A stretch of 8,755 bases of DNA, taken from assembly GCA_031271635.1 (NCBI GenBank), contig JAISVG010000062.1:1-8755 (forward strand), written 5' to 3'. The stretch comes from Erysipelotrichaceae bacterium (lineage in GTDB: Bacteria > Bacillota_I > Bacilli_A > RFN20 > CAG-826). A program made the translations under genes and the position numbers. The notes beneath the pieces were generated by a model. It made no database searches, was not told where the DNA came from, and saw nothing but the letters and a program-made list of their open reading frames with translations. Positions 1-6,940 of this stretch are shown here, in pieces; within the stretch, counting starts at the first letter, position 1, and every line of letters begins with the position of its first letter.

Positions 1-1
1 C

Positions 2-271
2 GCCACCGTTTGTGCGACGATGAGTTTTTATCGTTATACGGAGAGTATGAAATGTGGCGTTGGCTGTGATCCGGGACAAACTATTAATCTAACCTTTGGT
101 TTCCTATGGATTATTTGGGGTCTTTTGTGGCTCGAAGGTTTCTTAGAAATCAACTGCAAACTAGGTTTTTTAACTAAGATTAAGGCCTTTCCAATTCTTA
201 GTATTCTTGAAGGAGTTCTTGCCACCGGTTTTGTTGGATTGTTGATGTTAATAAATCATTTCCCTTTATAA
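2..271 (+). CDS. C-terminal end of an unrecognised integral membrane protein (5' truncated by window edge)
   Basis: The frame is open from the left edge (base 2) to a TAA at 269-271, so only the last 89 codons are seen. The first ATG in the frame is at 20. It has neither an SD nor the TATAAT-6-ATG arrangement seen at the other transcript-initial genes here, so I treat it as internal and the gene as truncated. Two hydrophobic stretches are visible: one around the Trp-rich FLWIIWGLLWLEGF and one near the C-terminus containing VLATGFVGLLMLI. A short polar loop with a lone Cys and several Lys separates them. The protein therefore ends with at least two membrane helices and a short tail. I do not recognise the family. 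The stop codon lies inside the -10 box of the next gene, which starts 7 bases later, so the two genes are tightly packed but the second probably has its own promoter. Confidence 0.6.
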   Translation, partial: ATVCATMSFYRYTESMKCGVGCDPGQTINLTFGFLWIIWGLLWLEGFLEINCKLGFLTKIKAFPILSILEGVLATGFVGLLMLINHFPL

Positions 272-272
272 T
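267..272 (+). promoter_or_regulatory. -10 box of a putative leaderless promoter for the kinase-Nudix operon
   Basis: A perfect TATAAT is followed by exactly 6 bases and then the ATG at 279. This would place transcription start at the A of the start codon. A weak -35 candidate, TTGATG at 242-247, is spaced 19 bases away. No SD sequence is present between 255 and 278. The box contains the TAA stop (269-271) of the preceding membrane-protein gene. Identical geometry occurs upstream of 2671 and 7019, which raises confidence in this call. Confidence 0.55.
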
Positions 273-278
273 TATTAC

Positions 279-1154
279 ATGACACCGCAAGAAATAACAG
301 CTCAGGAAACCCTAGCCAAGGTTTTTAATGTTCAAAATAGTCAAATAACCATCCTCGAGCGGTTTAAACTTGGAATGTCGAATTTTACTTATAAAGCTCA
401 AGTTGGGAGTGACTTATATGTAATTCGTATCCCTGGTTTCATGGCCTCTTTATTCGTTGATTTTAAGATTGAATTAAAAGTATTAACGGCAATTAAGGAG
501 ACCAATATTACAAGCGATGTTGTTTACTATCAACCCGAAAGCGGCATTAAAATTAGTAAATATCTTGAAGGAGTGAGTCTTGCTAATTTGAGTGATATCT
601 CATCATATTATCCAGAAATTGCGGCGAAATTACATGAACTTCACGCTTTAAAACTAGAAATTCCTACTTACAATTACTTTCATCGCGTTAAAAAATATGA
701 ATCATATCTTCCGGGGATGATTGATCCACGTTATTTTGAATTAAAGCGCCGGATTATCATTCTTTCAGGACTTAAATATGCTAATTTTAAGGAAGTTCCA
801 ACTCATGGTGATATTCAACGTAGTAATATCGTTTTAAGTCAGGGACAGCTCTTCTTTTTAGACTGGGAATTCTTTGGTATCAATGATCCTTTCTATGATG
901 TAGCTTCATTTGGTAATATTTCTTTTGATGATTCAAAAGAGTTATTAAAGCATTATTTAGGACGTGTTCCTACCATTGAAGAATCAAAACGTTTAATCTA
1001 TAACCGTATTCTTCAAACACTACAGTGGTATTTAGTGGCAAAAAAGAAGCAACAGCTATATCCGAATAATGAATTAGGTCTTGATTTTGGTGCCATCAGC
1101 GAGCATTATTTAGACTTATCGGCAAAACTATTAGAGGAATATGAAGCAACGTAA
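279..1154 (+). CDS. Choline kinase/LicA-like aminoglycoside-phosphotransferase-fold kinase
   Basis: This 291-residue protein has the fold signatures of the APH/choline-kinase superfamily, which transfers the ATP gamma-phosphate to a small hydroxyl substrate (choline, ethanolamine, an amino sugar or similar) in the cytosol. Visible motifs are a nucleotide-loop equivalent of GGMTN at GMSN 32-35, followed by the beta-strand YVIRIPG (47-53). The Brenner catalytic motif is HGDIQRSN at 176-183, with D178 the probable catalytic base and N183 a metal ligand. The metal-binding LDWE follows with D195, then DPFYDVASF at 203-211. The length is normal for LicA-type bacterial kinases. RIPG and the DWE-to-DPFYDVA spacing favour the choline/ethanolamine-kinase branch over antibiotic kinases, but the substrate cannot be told from sequence alone. 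The last 14 bases overlap the start of the membrane Nudix gene, implying a coupled two-gene operon. No SD is seen; the start is chosen because it lies 6 bases after a TATAAT. Confidence 0.85.
   Translation: MTPQEITAQETLAKVFNVQNSQITILERFKLGMSNFTYKAQVGSDLYVIRIPGFMASLFVDFKIELKVLTAIKETNITSDVVYYQPESGIKISKYLEGVSLANLSDISSYYPEIAAKLHELHALKLEIPTYNYFHRVKKYESYLPGMIDPRYFELKRRIIILSGLKYANFKEVPTHGDIQRSNIVLSQGQLFFLDWEFFGINDPFYDVASFGNISFDDSKELLKHYLGRVPTIEESKRLIYNRILQTLQWYLVAKKKQQLYPNNELGLDFGAISEHYLDLSAKLLEEYEAT
1133..1138 (+). promoter_or_regulatory. Shine-Dalgarno-like AGAGGA for the membrane Nudix gene
   Basis: AGAGGA lies inside the 3' end of the kinase gene, two bases before the ATG at 1141. The spacing is short, but this is the only purine-rich SD-like element close to this start. 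It matters because the three other intact starts lack a properly spaced one. This gene is internal to an operon and cannot be leaderless, so it would need an SD or translational coupling through the 14-base overlap. Confidence 0.45.
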
Positions 1155-2358
1155 GGAACATTTCTCGCATCTTGTTGCCTGGGTTTATAAGACCGCTGTT
1201 GACACTCCTTATCAAAAAGCCTTAAAGAAATTACGTTTCCTTTATTTATTACTCCAAATTGTTTTTTATACCTTATCACTCGTCTATTATTTAGTGCTTT
1301 CAGTGGTGAGTTTTACAAGACAGCAGTGGCTTCAGGCCTCATTGATTTCAAGCAATCTAGTCTTATATAGTAGTTTGATATTTTTAATTGTGTATTTTTA
1401 TTTAAGACGGTCCACATACCGCAATCATCATATTGTGAGTACTTATGTAATTACAATCATTAGGATTGCGATTAAGGCTCTTCTTATTGCGATTCCAATA
1501 ATTCACTTGATTACAAACGGTGGAATTGATAGTTTTTTCATTATTTCATTAGTTTTCTTAATCTTTGGAGTTTTATCAATCACCGTCAACATTATTCATA
1601 GTGTTTTCCGGTTAAGAAAACTTAGAAAGAACCACTATACCTATAGCGACATTAATAAAGTCAACATCATTCAAGAGGAGAAACGCCTCCAAATGTATGA
1701 TTATGCCCAGCAAAAACTGAAAGAAATCTTAGAGTTTCAAAAGATTCTTGATGAAGAGTATCGTCTTGCAATTATTGCCTTAGAAAAGAATAACAGCGAT
1801 AAACATCCAATTACTATTAAAGAACAAGATATTCCCCTTTTAGGAACTATGTACGATGGCGAGTACCCTTTTAACGGAATTACGAGAACCCGAGAGACAG
1901 TGCGAGCGGTTTTAGTTAATCACCGAACGGGTAAAATTGCCTTAAATCATGTGGTGAAAGAAAAAGATGACCTTTTTGGACCGCGAGATTATTACGAACT
2001 GCCAGGTGGCGGGAAGGAACTTGGAGAATCATTAACTGACGCCCTATTCCGTGAAATAGTTGAAGAAGTTGGCTTTACAAGTGAAATAACAGCAGTTATT
2101 GGAAGAATTGACGATTATTATAACCCTATTAAACAAGAAAACCACACTTACTATTATTTATGTAAAACGATCTCTAAAATCCCCAACGATGACTTAATGA
2201 ACGAATATGAAAAGAGAATTAATACCCTCGTCTGGGTCAATATCCATAAAGCAATTCGTTTATATGAAAAGATGCCAAATACGAAACTCGCAAAACTCAT
2301 TAAGCAAAAAGAACTTCTCATTTTAAAGCGAGCTTTACAAAAATTAGAAGAGGTATAA
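1141..2358 (+). CDS. Membrane-anchored Nudix hydrolase (four TM helices + C-terminal Nudix domain)
   Basis: This is a 405-residue two-part protein. The N-terminal part has a basic amphipathic stretch (1-31) and four predicted membrane helices at about 32-57, 66-88, 100-124 and 131-155, followed by a basic stop (RLRKLRKNH). A charged, probably helical or coiled connector runs from about 173 to 215. The C-terminal Nudix domain (about 245-385) contains a complete Nudix box: G290-x5-E296-x7-R304-E-I-V-E-E-V-G-F312. All catalytic Glu residues are present (E305, E308, E309), as is the usual preceding YELPGGG. Nudix enzymes hydrolyse nucleoside diphosphates linked to another moiety using Mg2+. The substrate is unknown. 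Helix topology predicts a cytosolic catalytic domain tethered to the membrane. Co-expression with the overlapping LicA-like kinase suggests phospho-metabolite or CDP/NDP-linked envelope chemistry, but that is inference. Soluble Nudix proteins are usually 130-200 residues, so the membrane part is a clear extension. Confidence 0.85.
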   Translation: MKQRKEHFSHLVAWVYKTAVDTPYQKALKKLRFLYLLLQIVFYTLSLVYYLVLSVVSFTRQQWLQASLISSNLVLYSSLIFLIVYFYLRRSTYRNHHIVSTYVITIIRIAIKALLIAIPIIHLITNGGIDSFFIISLVFLIFGVLSITVNIIHSVFRLRKLRKNHYTYSDINKVNIIQEEKRLQMYDYAQQKLKEILEFQKILDEEYRLAIIALEKNNSDKHPITIKEQDIPLLGTMYDGEYPFNGITRTRETVRAVLVNHRTGKIALNHVVKEKDDLFGPRDYYELPGGGKELGESLTDALFREIVEEVGFTSEITAVIGRIDDYYNPIKQENHTYYYLCKTISKIPNDDLMNEYEKRINTLVWVNIHKAIRLYEKMPNTKLAKLIKQKELLILKRALQKLEEV

Positions 2359-2363
2359 ATTCC

Positions 2364-2398
2364 TTGATTTTTTCGCTGATTTAAGTTATAAATATAAT
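2364..2398 (+). promoter_or_regulatory. Promoter region of tRNA-His (TTGATT, tandem TATAAA-TATAAT)
   Basis: TTGATT (2364-2369) is separated by 17 bases from TATAAA (2387-2392), a good sigma-70-type pair. It is immediately followed by a perfect TATAAT (2393-2398) only 5 bases from the tRNA 5' G at 2404. Use of the first box would give a leader of a few bases; use of the second would start the transcript at or next to the mature tRNA end. No terminator is seen between the Nudix gene stop (2358) and this promoter, so read-through from upstream is also possible. Confidence 0.55.
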
Positions 2399-2403
2399 TA
2401 CGT

Positions 2404-2481
2404 GGCGGATATGATGAAGAGGCTTAACATAGCCGACTGTGACTCGGTCACTCGTGGGTTCGAATCCCATTATCCGCCCCA
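2404..2481 (+). tRNA. tRNA-His (anticodon GTG), CCA encoded
   Basis: The cloverleaf can be folded by hand. The 7-bp acceptor stem, 2405-2411 with 2471-2477, is all Watson-Crick. The extra G at 2404 (G-1) pairs with discriminator C73 at 2478, the hallmark of tRNA-His. The CCA tail is encoded at 2479-2481. The D arm is short, ATG (2414-2416) with CAT (2428-2430), with GG at 2421-2422 in the loop. The anticodon stem is 2432-2436/2444-2448 and the loop CTGTGAC has GTG at 2439-2441. The variable loop is 5 bases. The T stem is 2454-2458/2466-2470 around TTCGAAT. It decodes His CAC/CAU codons. The adjacent reading frame over this region is spurious. Confidence 0.96.
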
Positions 2482-2492
2482 CCAAGAAAATT

Positions 2493-2524
2493 TAGTCCGC
2501 ATCATTCGGACTATTTTTATTTTT
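2493..2524 (+). terminator. Intrinsic terminator downstream of tRNA-His
   Basis: A perfect 7-bp stem, TAGTCCG (2493-2499) with CGGACTA (2507-2513), encloses a 7-base loop. It is followed by a T-rich tract (T5-A-T5, 2514-2524). It sits 12 bases after the encoded CCA and should end the tRNA transcript and any read-through from the kinase-Nudix operon. Confidence 0.85.
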
Positions 2525-2535
2525 AAAAAGTTTCG

Positions 2536-2555
2536 TGATACATTTTTGATACATT
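2536..2555 (+). repeat. Short tandem direct repeat TGATACATT x2 just after tRNA-His terminator
   Basis: The 9-base unit TGATACATT occurs at 2536-2544 and again at 2547-2555, an 11-base period (one helical turn). It lies in the 146-base stretch between the tRNA terminator and the next gene. That stretch otherwise holds only the promoter of the next gene and no convincing coding frame. It could be a protein-binding site, a remnant of an integration site next to the tRNA 3' end, or chance in AT-rich DNA. Confidence 0.35.
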
Positions 2556-2655
2556 CTCATCTGATTCCAACGTTTTGTTTAAAGCGAGTTTCTTAGCATG
2601 GTAGTTCTTTATTAAGAAAAGTGTTCAAGATCGCTTCGTTACTAAAAACTTCCTA

Positions 2656-2664
2656 TGATATAAT
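2656..2664 (+). promoter_or_regulatory. Extended -10 promoter, putatively leaderless, for the activase-fusion gene
   Basis: TGATATAAT matches the extended -10 consensus TGnTATAAT. The TATAAT (2659-2664) ends exactly 6 bases before the ATG at 2671, so transcription is expected to start at the start codon. The -35 position (around 2635-2640, TTCGTT) is poor, as is usual for extended -10 promoters. The bases AAGGA lie 1 base from the ATG, too close to work as a normal SD. Confidence 0.6.
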
Positions 2665-2670
2665 TAAGGA

Positions 2671-5600
2671 ATGTCAAACAAGGCACATAGTATTGGACTT
2701 GATATCGGATCAACAACGGTCAAAATTGTGGTTCTCGAAGATCAAAGGATTATTTATTCAAAATATCAACGACATTACTCAGATATTAGTAAAACCCTAA
2801 TTGCTTTACTTGAAGAGGCACGGGCTGCTTTTCCGATGATTGCTTTTTCAGCAAGAATTACCGGATCAGGCGGTTTAACAGCTGCAAGACGACTTGATAT
2901 TGAGTTTATTCAAGAAGTAATTGCGGCTATTAACGCAGTTGAACAAGAACTAAAGGCAGTTGACTGTGTGATTGAATTAGGTGGCGAAGACGCGAAAATT
3001 ACCTTCTTTAAAGATACGATTGAACAAAGAATGAATGGCACTTGTGCTGGTGGTACGGGCGCCTTTATTGATCAAATGGCATCTTTATTAAATACTGATC
3101 CTCAAGGATTAAACGAACTTGCTAAAACGGCGACGATGGTCTATCCTATCGCGGCGCGCTGCGGAGTTTTTGCCAAAAGCGACATTCAGCCTTTATTAAA
3201 TGAAGGCGCTAATAAGGGCGACATTGCAAAATCAATCTTTCAGGCGGTGGTTAATCAAACCATCTCAGGTCTAGCGTGCGGGATGCCAATTAGAGGGACA
3301 GTATGCTTTTTGGGAGGACCGTTAACTTTTCTTAGCGAATTAAGAAAATGTTTTAAGGAGACATTAAAACTAGACGATGCGCATGCGATTCTTCCTTCTG
3401 ACTCAGAGCTATATGTTGCTCTTGGAGCGGCCTATGAAGCCCTTTTAAAACCTAATCAGAAAATATATACCTTCGATTCACTTATTGCCGGTCTTGGTCG
3501 TGATTTTAAAAAAGAGCTTGAAGTATCACATCTTCTGCCACTTTTTGAAAGCAAGCAAGAATATCAGAACTTTTTAAGCCGACACCAAAAGAAAACACCA
3601 AGAAAAGATTTACAGGCATATCAAGGTGATGCGTATCTTGGGATTGATTGTGGTTCAACGACTACTAAAATGGTCCTCATTGGTTCACAAAACGAGATTC
3701 TATATGAGTTTTACGCGGGAAATCAAGGCGAACCACTAAAAGTAATAAAGGATACGCTGCTAGAACTTTACCGAATGATGCCTGAAGGAGTGAACATTAA
3801 AAATAGTTGCGTGACCGGTTATGGTGAGGCTTTAATTAAGGCGGCCTTACGCGTTGATTTAGGAGAAATAGAAACGGTGGCCCATCAAAAAGCAGCCGAA
3901 CAGTTCTTACCAGGAGTGGAGTTTATTCTTGATATTGGTGGTCAAGATATGAAATGCATTACTGCGAAAGACGGAGTCATTTATTCCGTCTTATTAAATG
4001 AAGCTTGTTCTGCAGGTTGTGGCTCTTTTTTAGAAAATTTTGCTGCTTCTTTAAGTTTAACAATGCCACAATTTGTGGCCCTCTCACTGCAAGCGACAAA
4101 ACCAGTTGATCTTGGCTCCAGATGTACGGTTTTCATGAATTCAAAGGTTAAACAGGCCCAAAAAGAAGGAGCTGCGGTGAGTGATATTGCTGCTGGTCTT
4201 GCTTATTCGGTGGTGAAGAACTCCCTTTATAAGGTTATCCGCCTTCGTGACAGCGCGGAGCTTGGAGCTAAAATCATCGTTCAAGGAGGAACTTTTTTAA
4301 ATGATGCGGTCCTTCGTGCTTTTGAAAAAATTACTGGAAAGGAAGTAGTTCGTCCTGATATTTCTGGCATCATGGGAGCTTATGGCTGTGCCTTAATTGC
4401 GAAAAGCGAAAGTCAGCAAGAACATCAAAGCACTTTAATTACGAGGTCACAGCTTGCAACCTTAAATATTGCATCACATTTAAAAAGATGTGGTCAGTGT
4501 CTTAATAACTGTGCTCTTACTATCTATCATTTTGATGCCGAACATGATTATATTTCGGGGAATCGCTGTGAACGTGGTCTAGAAAAGAAGATTATCCCAA
4601 ATAACCTTCCTAATTTATATAAGTATAAGTATGAACGTCTTTTTAAGGCTGAATCTTTACCGGATGATGGAAAAAGAAAGATTGTTGGGCTTCCTCGAGT
4701 TCTTAATATGTATGAAAACTATCCGTTTTGGCATGCTTTTTTCACTAGTCTTAATTATCGCGTGGTCTTATCAAGTCGAAGTTCGAGAAAGATTTATGAA
4801 AAAGGTATTGAAACGATTCCTAGTGAATCAGTCTGTTATCCGGGAAAACTAGTTCATGGTCATGTTATTGACTTGATTGATAAGAAGGTTGATGTGATTT
4901 TTTATCCTTCAATTTTCTTTGAGAGTAAGGAAGTTAAAGACGCCAACAATCAGTACAATTGTCCCATTGTCATTAGTTATCCAGAAGTGATTAAGAATAA
5001 TGTTGATGCTTTAAAAGAGCAACAAGTTAAGTTCCTCCACCCGTTTCTTTCTTTTCATTCTAAGAAGGCCCTTGAAAAATCACTTTGTGCTTGTTTTAAA
5101 GAACATCACTCTTTAAAAGCAATTCGCATGGCGGTTAAAAAAGCTTTTAAAGCGGATCAAGAATATAAATCTGATCTTCAAGAGCAAGGAGAAAAGGTTT
5201 TAAAATATCTTGAGGATAATCACTTAGTGGGAATTGTTTTGGCAGGAAGACCATATCATATTGACCCTGAAATTAATCATAAAATTGATGAATTAATTGT
5301 AAGTTATGGCTATCCAGTGTTAACTGAGGACGCAATCTATCATTTAGGAAAACTATCACGTCCGATTCGCGTGGTGGATCAGTGGGTTTACCACTCAAGA
5401 CTTTATCAAGCCGCGGATTATGTGACGAAGCGGCAAGATTTAGAACTTATTCAACTTAATTCTTTTGGCTGCGGCTTAGATGCCGTCACTACTGATCAAG
5501 TTAAAGAAATTCTTGAAAAGCACGGCAAAATCTATACAGTTTTAAAAATTGATGAGGTTTCAAATCTTGGCAGTATTAAAATTCGCATTCGTTCTTTAAA

Positions 5601-6900
5601 GGCCGCGATTGATGCGAGACGTCAGAAGGATTTATGTCAAATTCCGATTTTAAAAGATGAGATTCCAGTGGAATTCACCAAAGATAAAAAAGCTACATAC
5701 ACCATTCTAGCGCCACAGATGGCTCCATATCAATTTGAGCTTTTGGCTGCTCCCTTTAAACGTGCTGGTTACCTAGTTGAGATTTTGAAAGACACTGATA
5801 GTAATGACCTTGAGTATGGCCTTAAATATGTTCATAATGACGCCTGTTATCCTTCAATTATTACGACAGGACAAATTATGAAGGCCGTTTTAAGTGGTAA
5901 ATATGATGTTCATCGCCTCGCGGTGATTATTAGTCAAACAGGCGGTGGTTGTCGCGCGACTAATTATATTGCTTTTATTCGTAAAGCTCTTAAGGATGCT
6001 GGGCTAGCTTTTATTCCAGTAATCGGTCTTGGATCACTTGAAAAGCATTCTGGTTTTAAAATTGATCTTAGTACCATTCTTCGAGTCGGTCATGCCTTAC
6101 TATTTGGGGATTTATTAATGCGGGTAACTTACCGAATGCGTCCATATGAATTTGTAAAAGGCACAGCGACGGCATTAAGTGAAAAATGGAGCCAACGACT
6201 TCAAGACTTATTAGAACATGGTCGTTACTCATTTTCGCGTGTTGTAAAACAAATTGTAAGCGAGTTTGATGCAATTGAAATCAATGAAACAATTGCGAAA
6301 CCGAAAGTAGGTTTGGTGGGTGAGATTCTTGTTAAGTTTCATCCTTTTGCCAACAATAATGTGGTGGCTTTAGTAGAAAAAGAGGGTGGAGAAGCTGTGA
6401 TGCCAGATCTTTATGATTTCTTTTTATACGGTCTTAAAAATGCTGAGTTTAAGAAGCGTTTAATTAATTTTACGAATCGGGCGACTCATTTAAATCCATT
6501 GCTGGTTTCGATTTTAGAATTGTTAAGACGACCAATGGTAAAGGCACTCTCTGCCTCGAAGCATTTTAATGCCCCACACTCCATTGCGAAAACAGCCAAA
6601 TTTGCTAGTGAAATTGTTTCTTTAGGTAATCAAACTGGTGAAGGCTGGTTTTTGACAGGCGAGATGGTAGGTCTTATCCATGATGGTGTTAATAATATTG
6701 TGTGCATGCAACCCTTCGCATGTCTTCCAAATCATGTAACTGGAAAAGGAATGATAAAGGCGTTAAGAAATAAATATCCTCTTAGTAACATTGTCGCGGT
6801 TGATTATGATCCAGGAACTAGTGAAGTTAATCAAATTAACCGCATTAAACTAATGATGGCCGCGGCTTTTAAAAACTTAAATAGAGGATCGGGCCATTAG
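2671..6900 (+). CDS. Giant acyl-CoA dehydratase activase/reductase fusion (2x BadF/HgdC ATPase + DUF2229 + HgdB-like)
   Basis: This 1409-residue protein belongs to the 2-hydroxyacyl-CoA dehydratase activase-related family. Domain 1 (about 7-260) is an ASKHA ATPase with GLDIGSTTVK (9-18) and ELGGEDAKI (102-110). Its cluster-type cysteines are C125 (GTCAGGTG) and C164 (ARCGVFAKSD). Domain 2 (about 322-578) repeats the fold: GIDCGSTTTK (324-333), DIGGQDMK (421-428), C446 (EACSAGCG) and C485 (SRCTVFMNS). In HgdC homodimers, two such Cys per subunit hold one bridging [4Fe-4S] cluster; here the two halves could form an intramolecular pseudo-dimer. A Cys-rich connector follows (C607, C610, C614, C633). 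Next comes a DUF2229-like part (about 670-980; SVCYPGK with C722, LAGRPYHIDP 857-866, FGCGLDAV with C934). The C-terminal HgdB-like part (about 1008-1400) has C1059, C1094, C1345 and C1351. ATP-driven electron transfer to a low-potential acceptor is inferred. The substrate is unknown and no dehydratase partner genes are in the window. The gene appears monocistronic. Confidence 0.9.
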   Translation: MSNKAHSIGLDIGSTTVKIVVLEDQRIIYSKYQRHYSDISKTLIALLEEARAAFPMIAFSARITGSGGLTAARRLDIEFIQEVIAAINAVEQELKAVDCVIELGGEDAKITFFKDTIEQRMNGTCAGGTGAFIDQMASLLNTDPQGLNELAKTATMVYPIAARCGVFAKSDIQPLLNEGANKGDIAKSIFQAVVNQTISGLACGMPIRGTVCFLGGPLTFLSELRKCFKETLKLDDAHAILPSDSELYVALGAAYEALLKPNQKIYTFDSLIAGLGRDFKKELEVSHLLPLFESKQEYQNFLSRHQKKTPRKDLQAYQGDAYLGIDCGSTTTKMVLIGSQNEILYEFYAGNQGEPLKVIKDTLLELYRMMPEGVNIKNSCVTGYGEALIKAALRVDLGEIETVAHQKAAEQFLPGVEFILDIGGQDMKCITAKDGVIYSVLLNEACSAGCGSFLENFAASLSLTMPQFVALSLQATKPVDLGSRCTVFMNSKVKQAQKEGAAVSDIAAGLAYSVVKNSLYKVIRLRDSAELGAKIIVQGGTFLNDAVLRAFEKITGKEVVRPDISGIMGAYGCALIAKSESQQEHQSTLITRSQLATLNIASHLKRCGQCLNNCALTIYHFDAEHDYISGNRCERGLEKKIIPNNLPNLYKYKYERLFKAESLPDDGKRKIVGLPRVLNMYENYPFWHAFFTSLNYRVVLSSRSSRKIYEKGIETIPSESVCYPGKLVHGHVIDLIDKKVDVIFYPSIFFESKEVKDANNQYNCPIVISYPEVIKNNVDALKEQQVKFLHPFLSFHSKKALEKSLCACFKEHHSLKAIRMAVKKAFKADQEYKSDLQEQGEKVLKYLEDNHLVGIVLAGRPYHIDPEINHKIDELIVSYGYPVLTEDAIYHLGKLSRPIRVVDQWVYHSRLYQAADYVTKRQDLELIQLNSFGCGLDAVTTDQVKEILEKHGKIYTVLKIDEVSNLGSIKIRIRSLKAAIDARRQKDLCQIPILKDEIPVEFTKDKKATYTILAPQMAPYQFELLAAPFKRAGYLVEILKDTDSNDLEYGLKYVHNDACYPSIITTGQIMKAVLSGKYDVHRLAVIISQTGGGCRATNYIAFIRKALKDAGLAFIPVIGLGSLEKHSGFKIDLSTILRVGHALLFGDLLMRVTYRMRPYEFVKGTATALSEKWSQRLQDLLEHGRYSFSRVVKQIVSEFDAIEINETIAKPKVGLVGEILVKFHPFANNNVVALVEKEGGEAVMPDLYDFFLYGLKNAEFKKRLINFTNRATHLNPLLVSILELLRRPMVKALSASKHFNAPHSIAKTAKFASEIVSLGNQTGEGWFLTGEMVGLIHDGVNNIVCMQPFACLPNHVTGKGMIKALRNKYPLSNIVAVDYDPGTSEVNQINRIKLMMAAAFKNLNRGSGH

Positions 6901-6924
6901 TTTAACGCTACCATAGATTCAGCT

Positions 6925-6940
6925 TTACTATTAATAGTAA
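6925..6940. promoter_or_regulatory. Perfect 16-bp palindrome upstream of the amylase promoter, possible operator
   Basis: TTACTATTAATAGTAA is a perfect inverted repeat in the 118-base gap between the activase fusion and the amylase lipoprotein gene. Its centre is about 86 bases upstream of the predicted amylase transcription start. It is not followed by a T tract, so it is a poor intrinsic terminator. It looks more like a dimeric regulator site, possibly controlling amylase expression. It does not match the catabolite (cre) consensus, which has a central CG. The assignment is tentative because short palindromes arise readily in AT-rich DNA. Confidence 0.4.

Noticed and set aside
34..225. 63-codon minus-strand open frame
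   Set aside because: It is antisense to the membrane-protein gene, whose hydrophobic helices make sense on the + strand. It has no domain and no start signal.
279..1154. Antibiotic (aminoglycoside) resistance kinase
   Set aside because: It shares the superfamily Brenner motif, but the RIPG strand, DWE context and operon setting fit the choline/ethanolamine-kinase branch better. No resistance-type context is present.
2402..2596. 64-codon + strand open frame
   Set aside because: It runs through the whole tRNA-His and its terminator. The translation is that of tRNA sequence (GFESHYPPH) and there is no supporting motif.
2666..2670. AAGGA as Shine-Dalgarno for the 2671 gene
   Set aside because: It lies only 1 base from the ATG, too close for normal 16S pairing. 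The TATAAT at the leaderless distance explains the start better.
4631..4852. 73-codon + strand frame
   Set aside because: It lies in another frame wholly inside the 1409-residue fusion gene, which is continuous and carries family motifs across this stretch.
6068..6274. 68-codon minus-strand frame
   Set aside because: It is antisense inside the HgdB-like region of the fusion gene, with no recognisable features.
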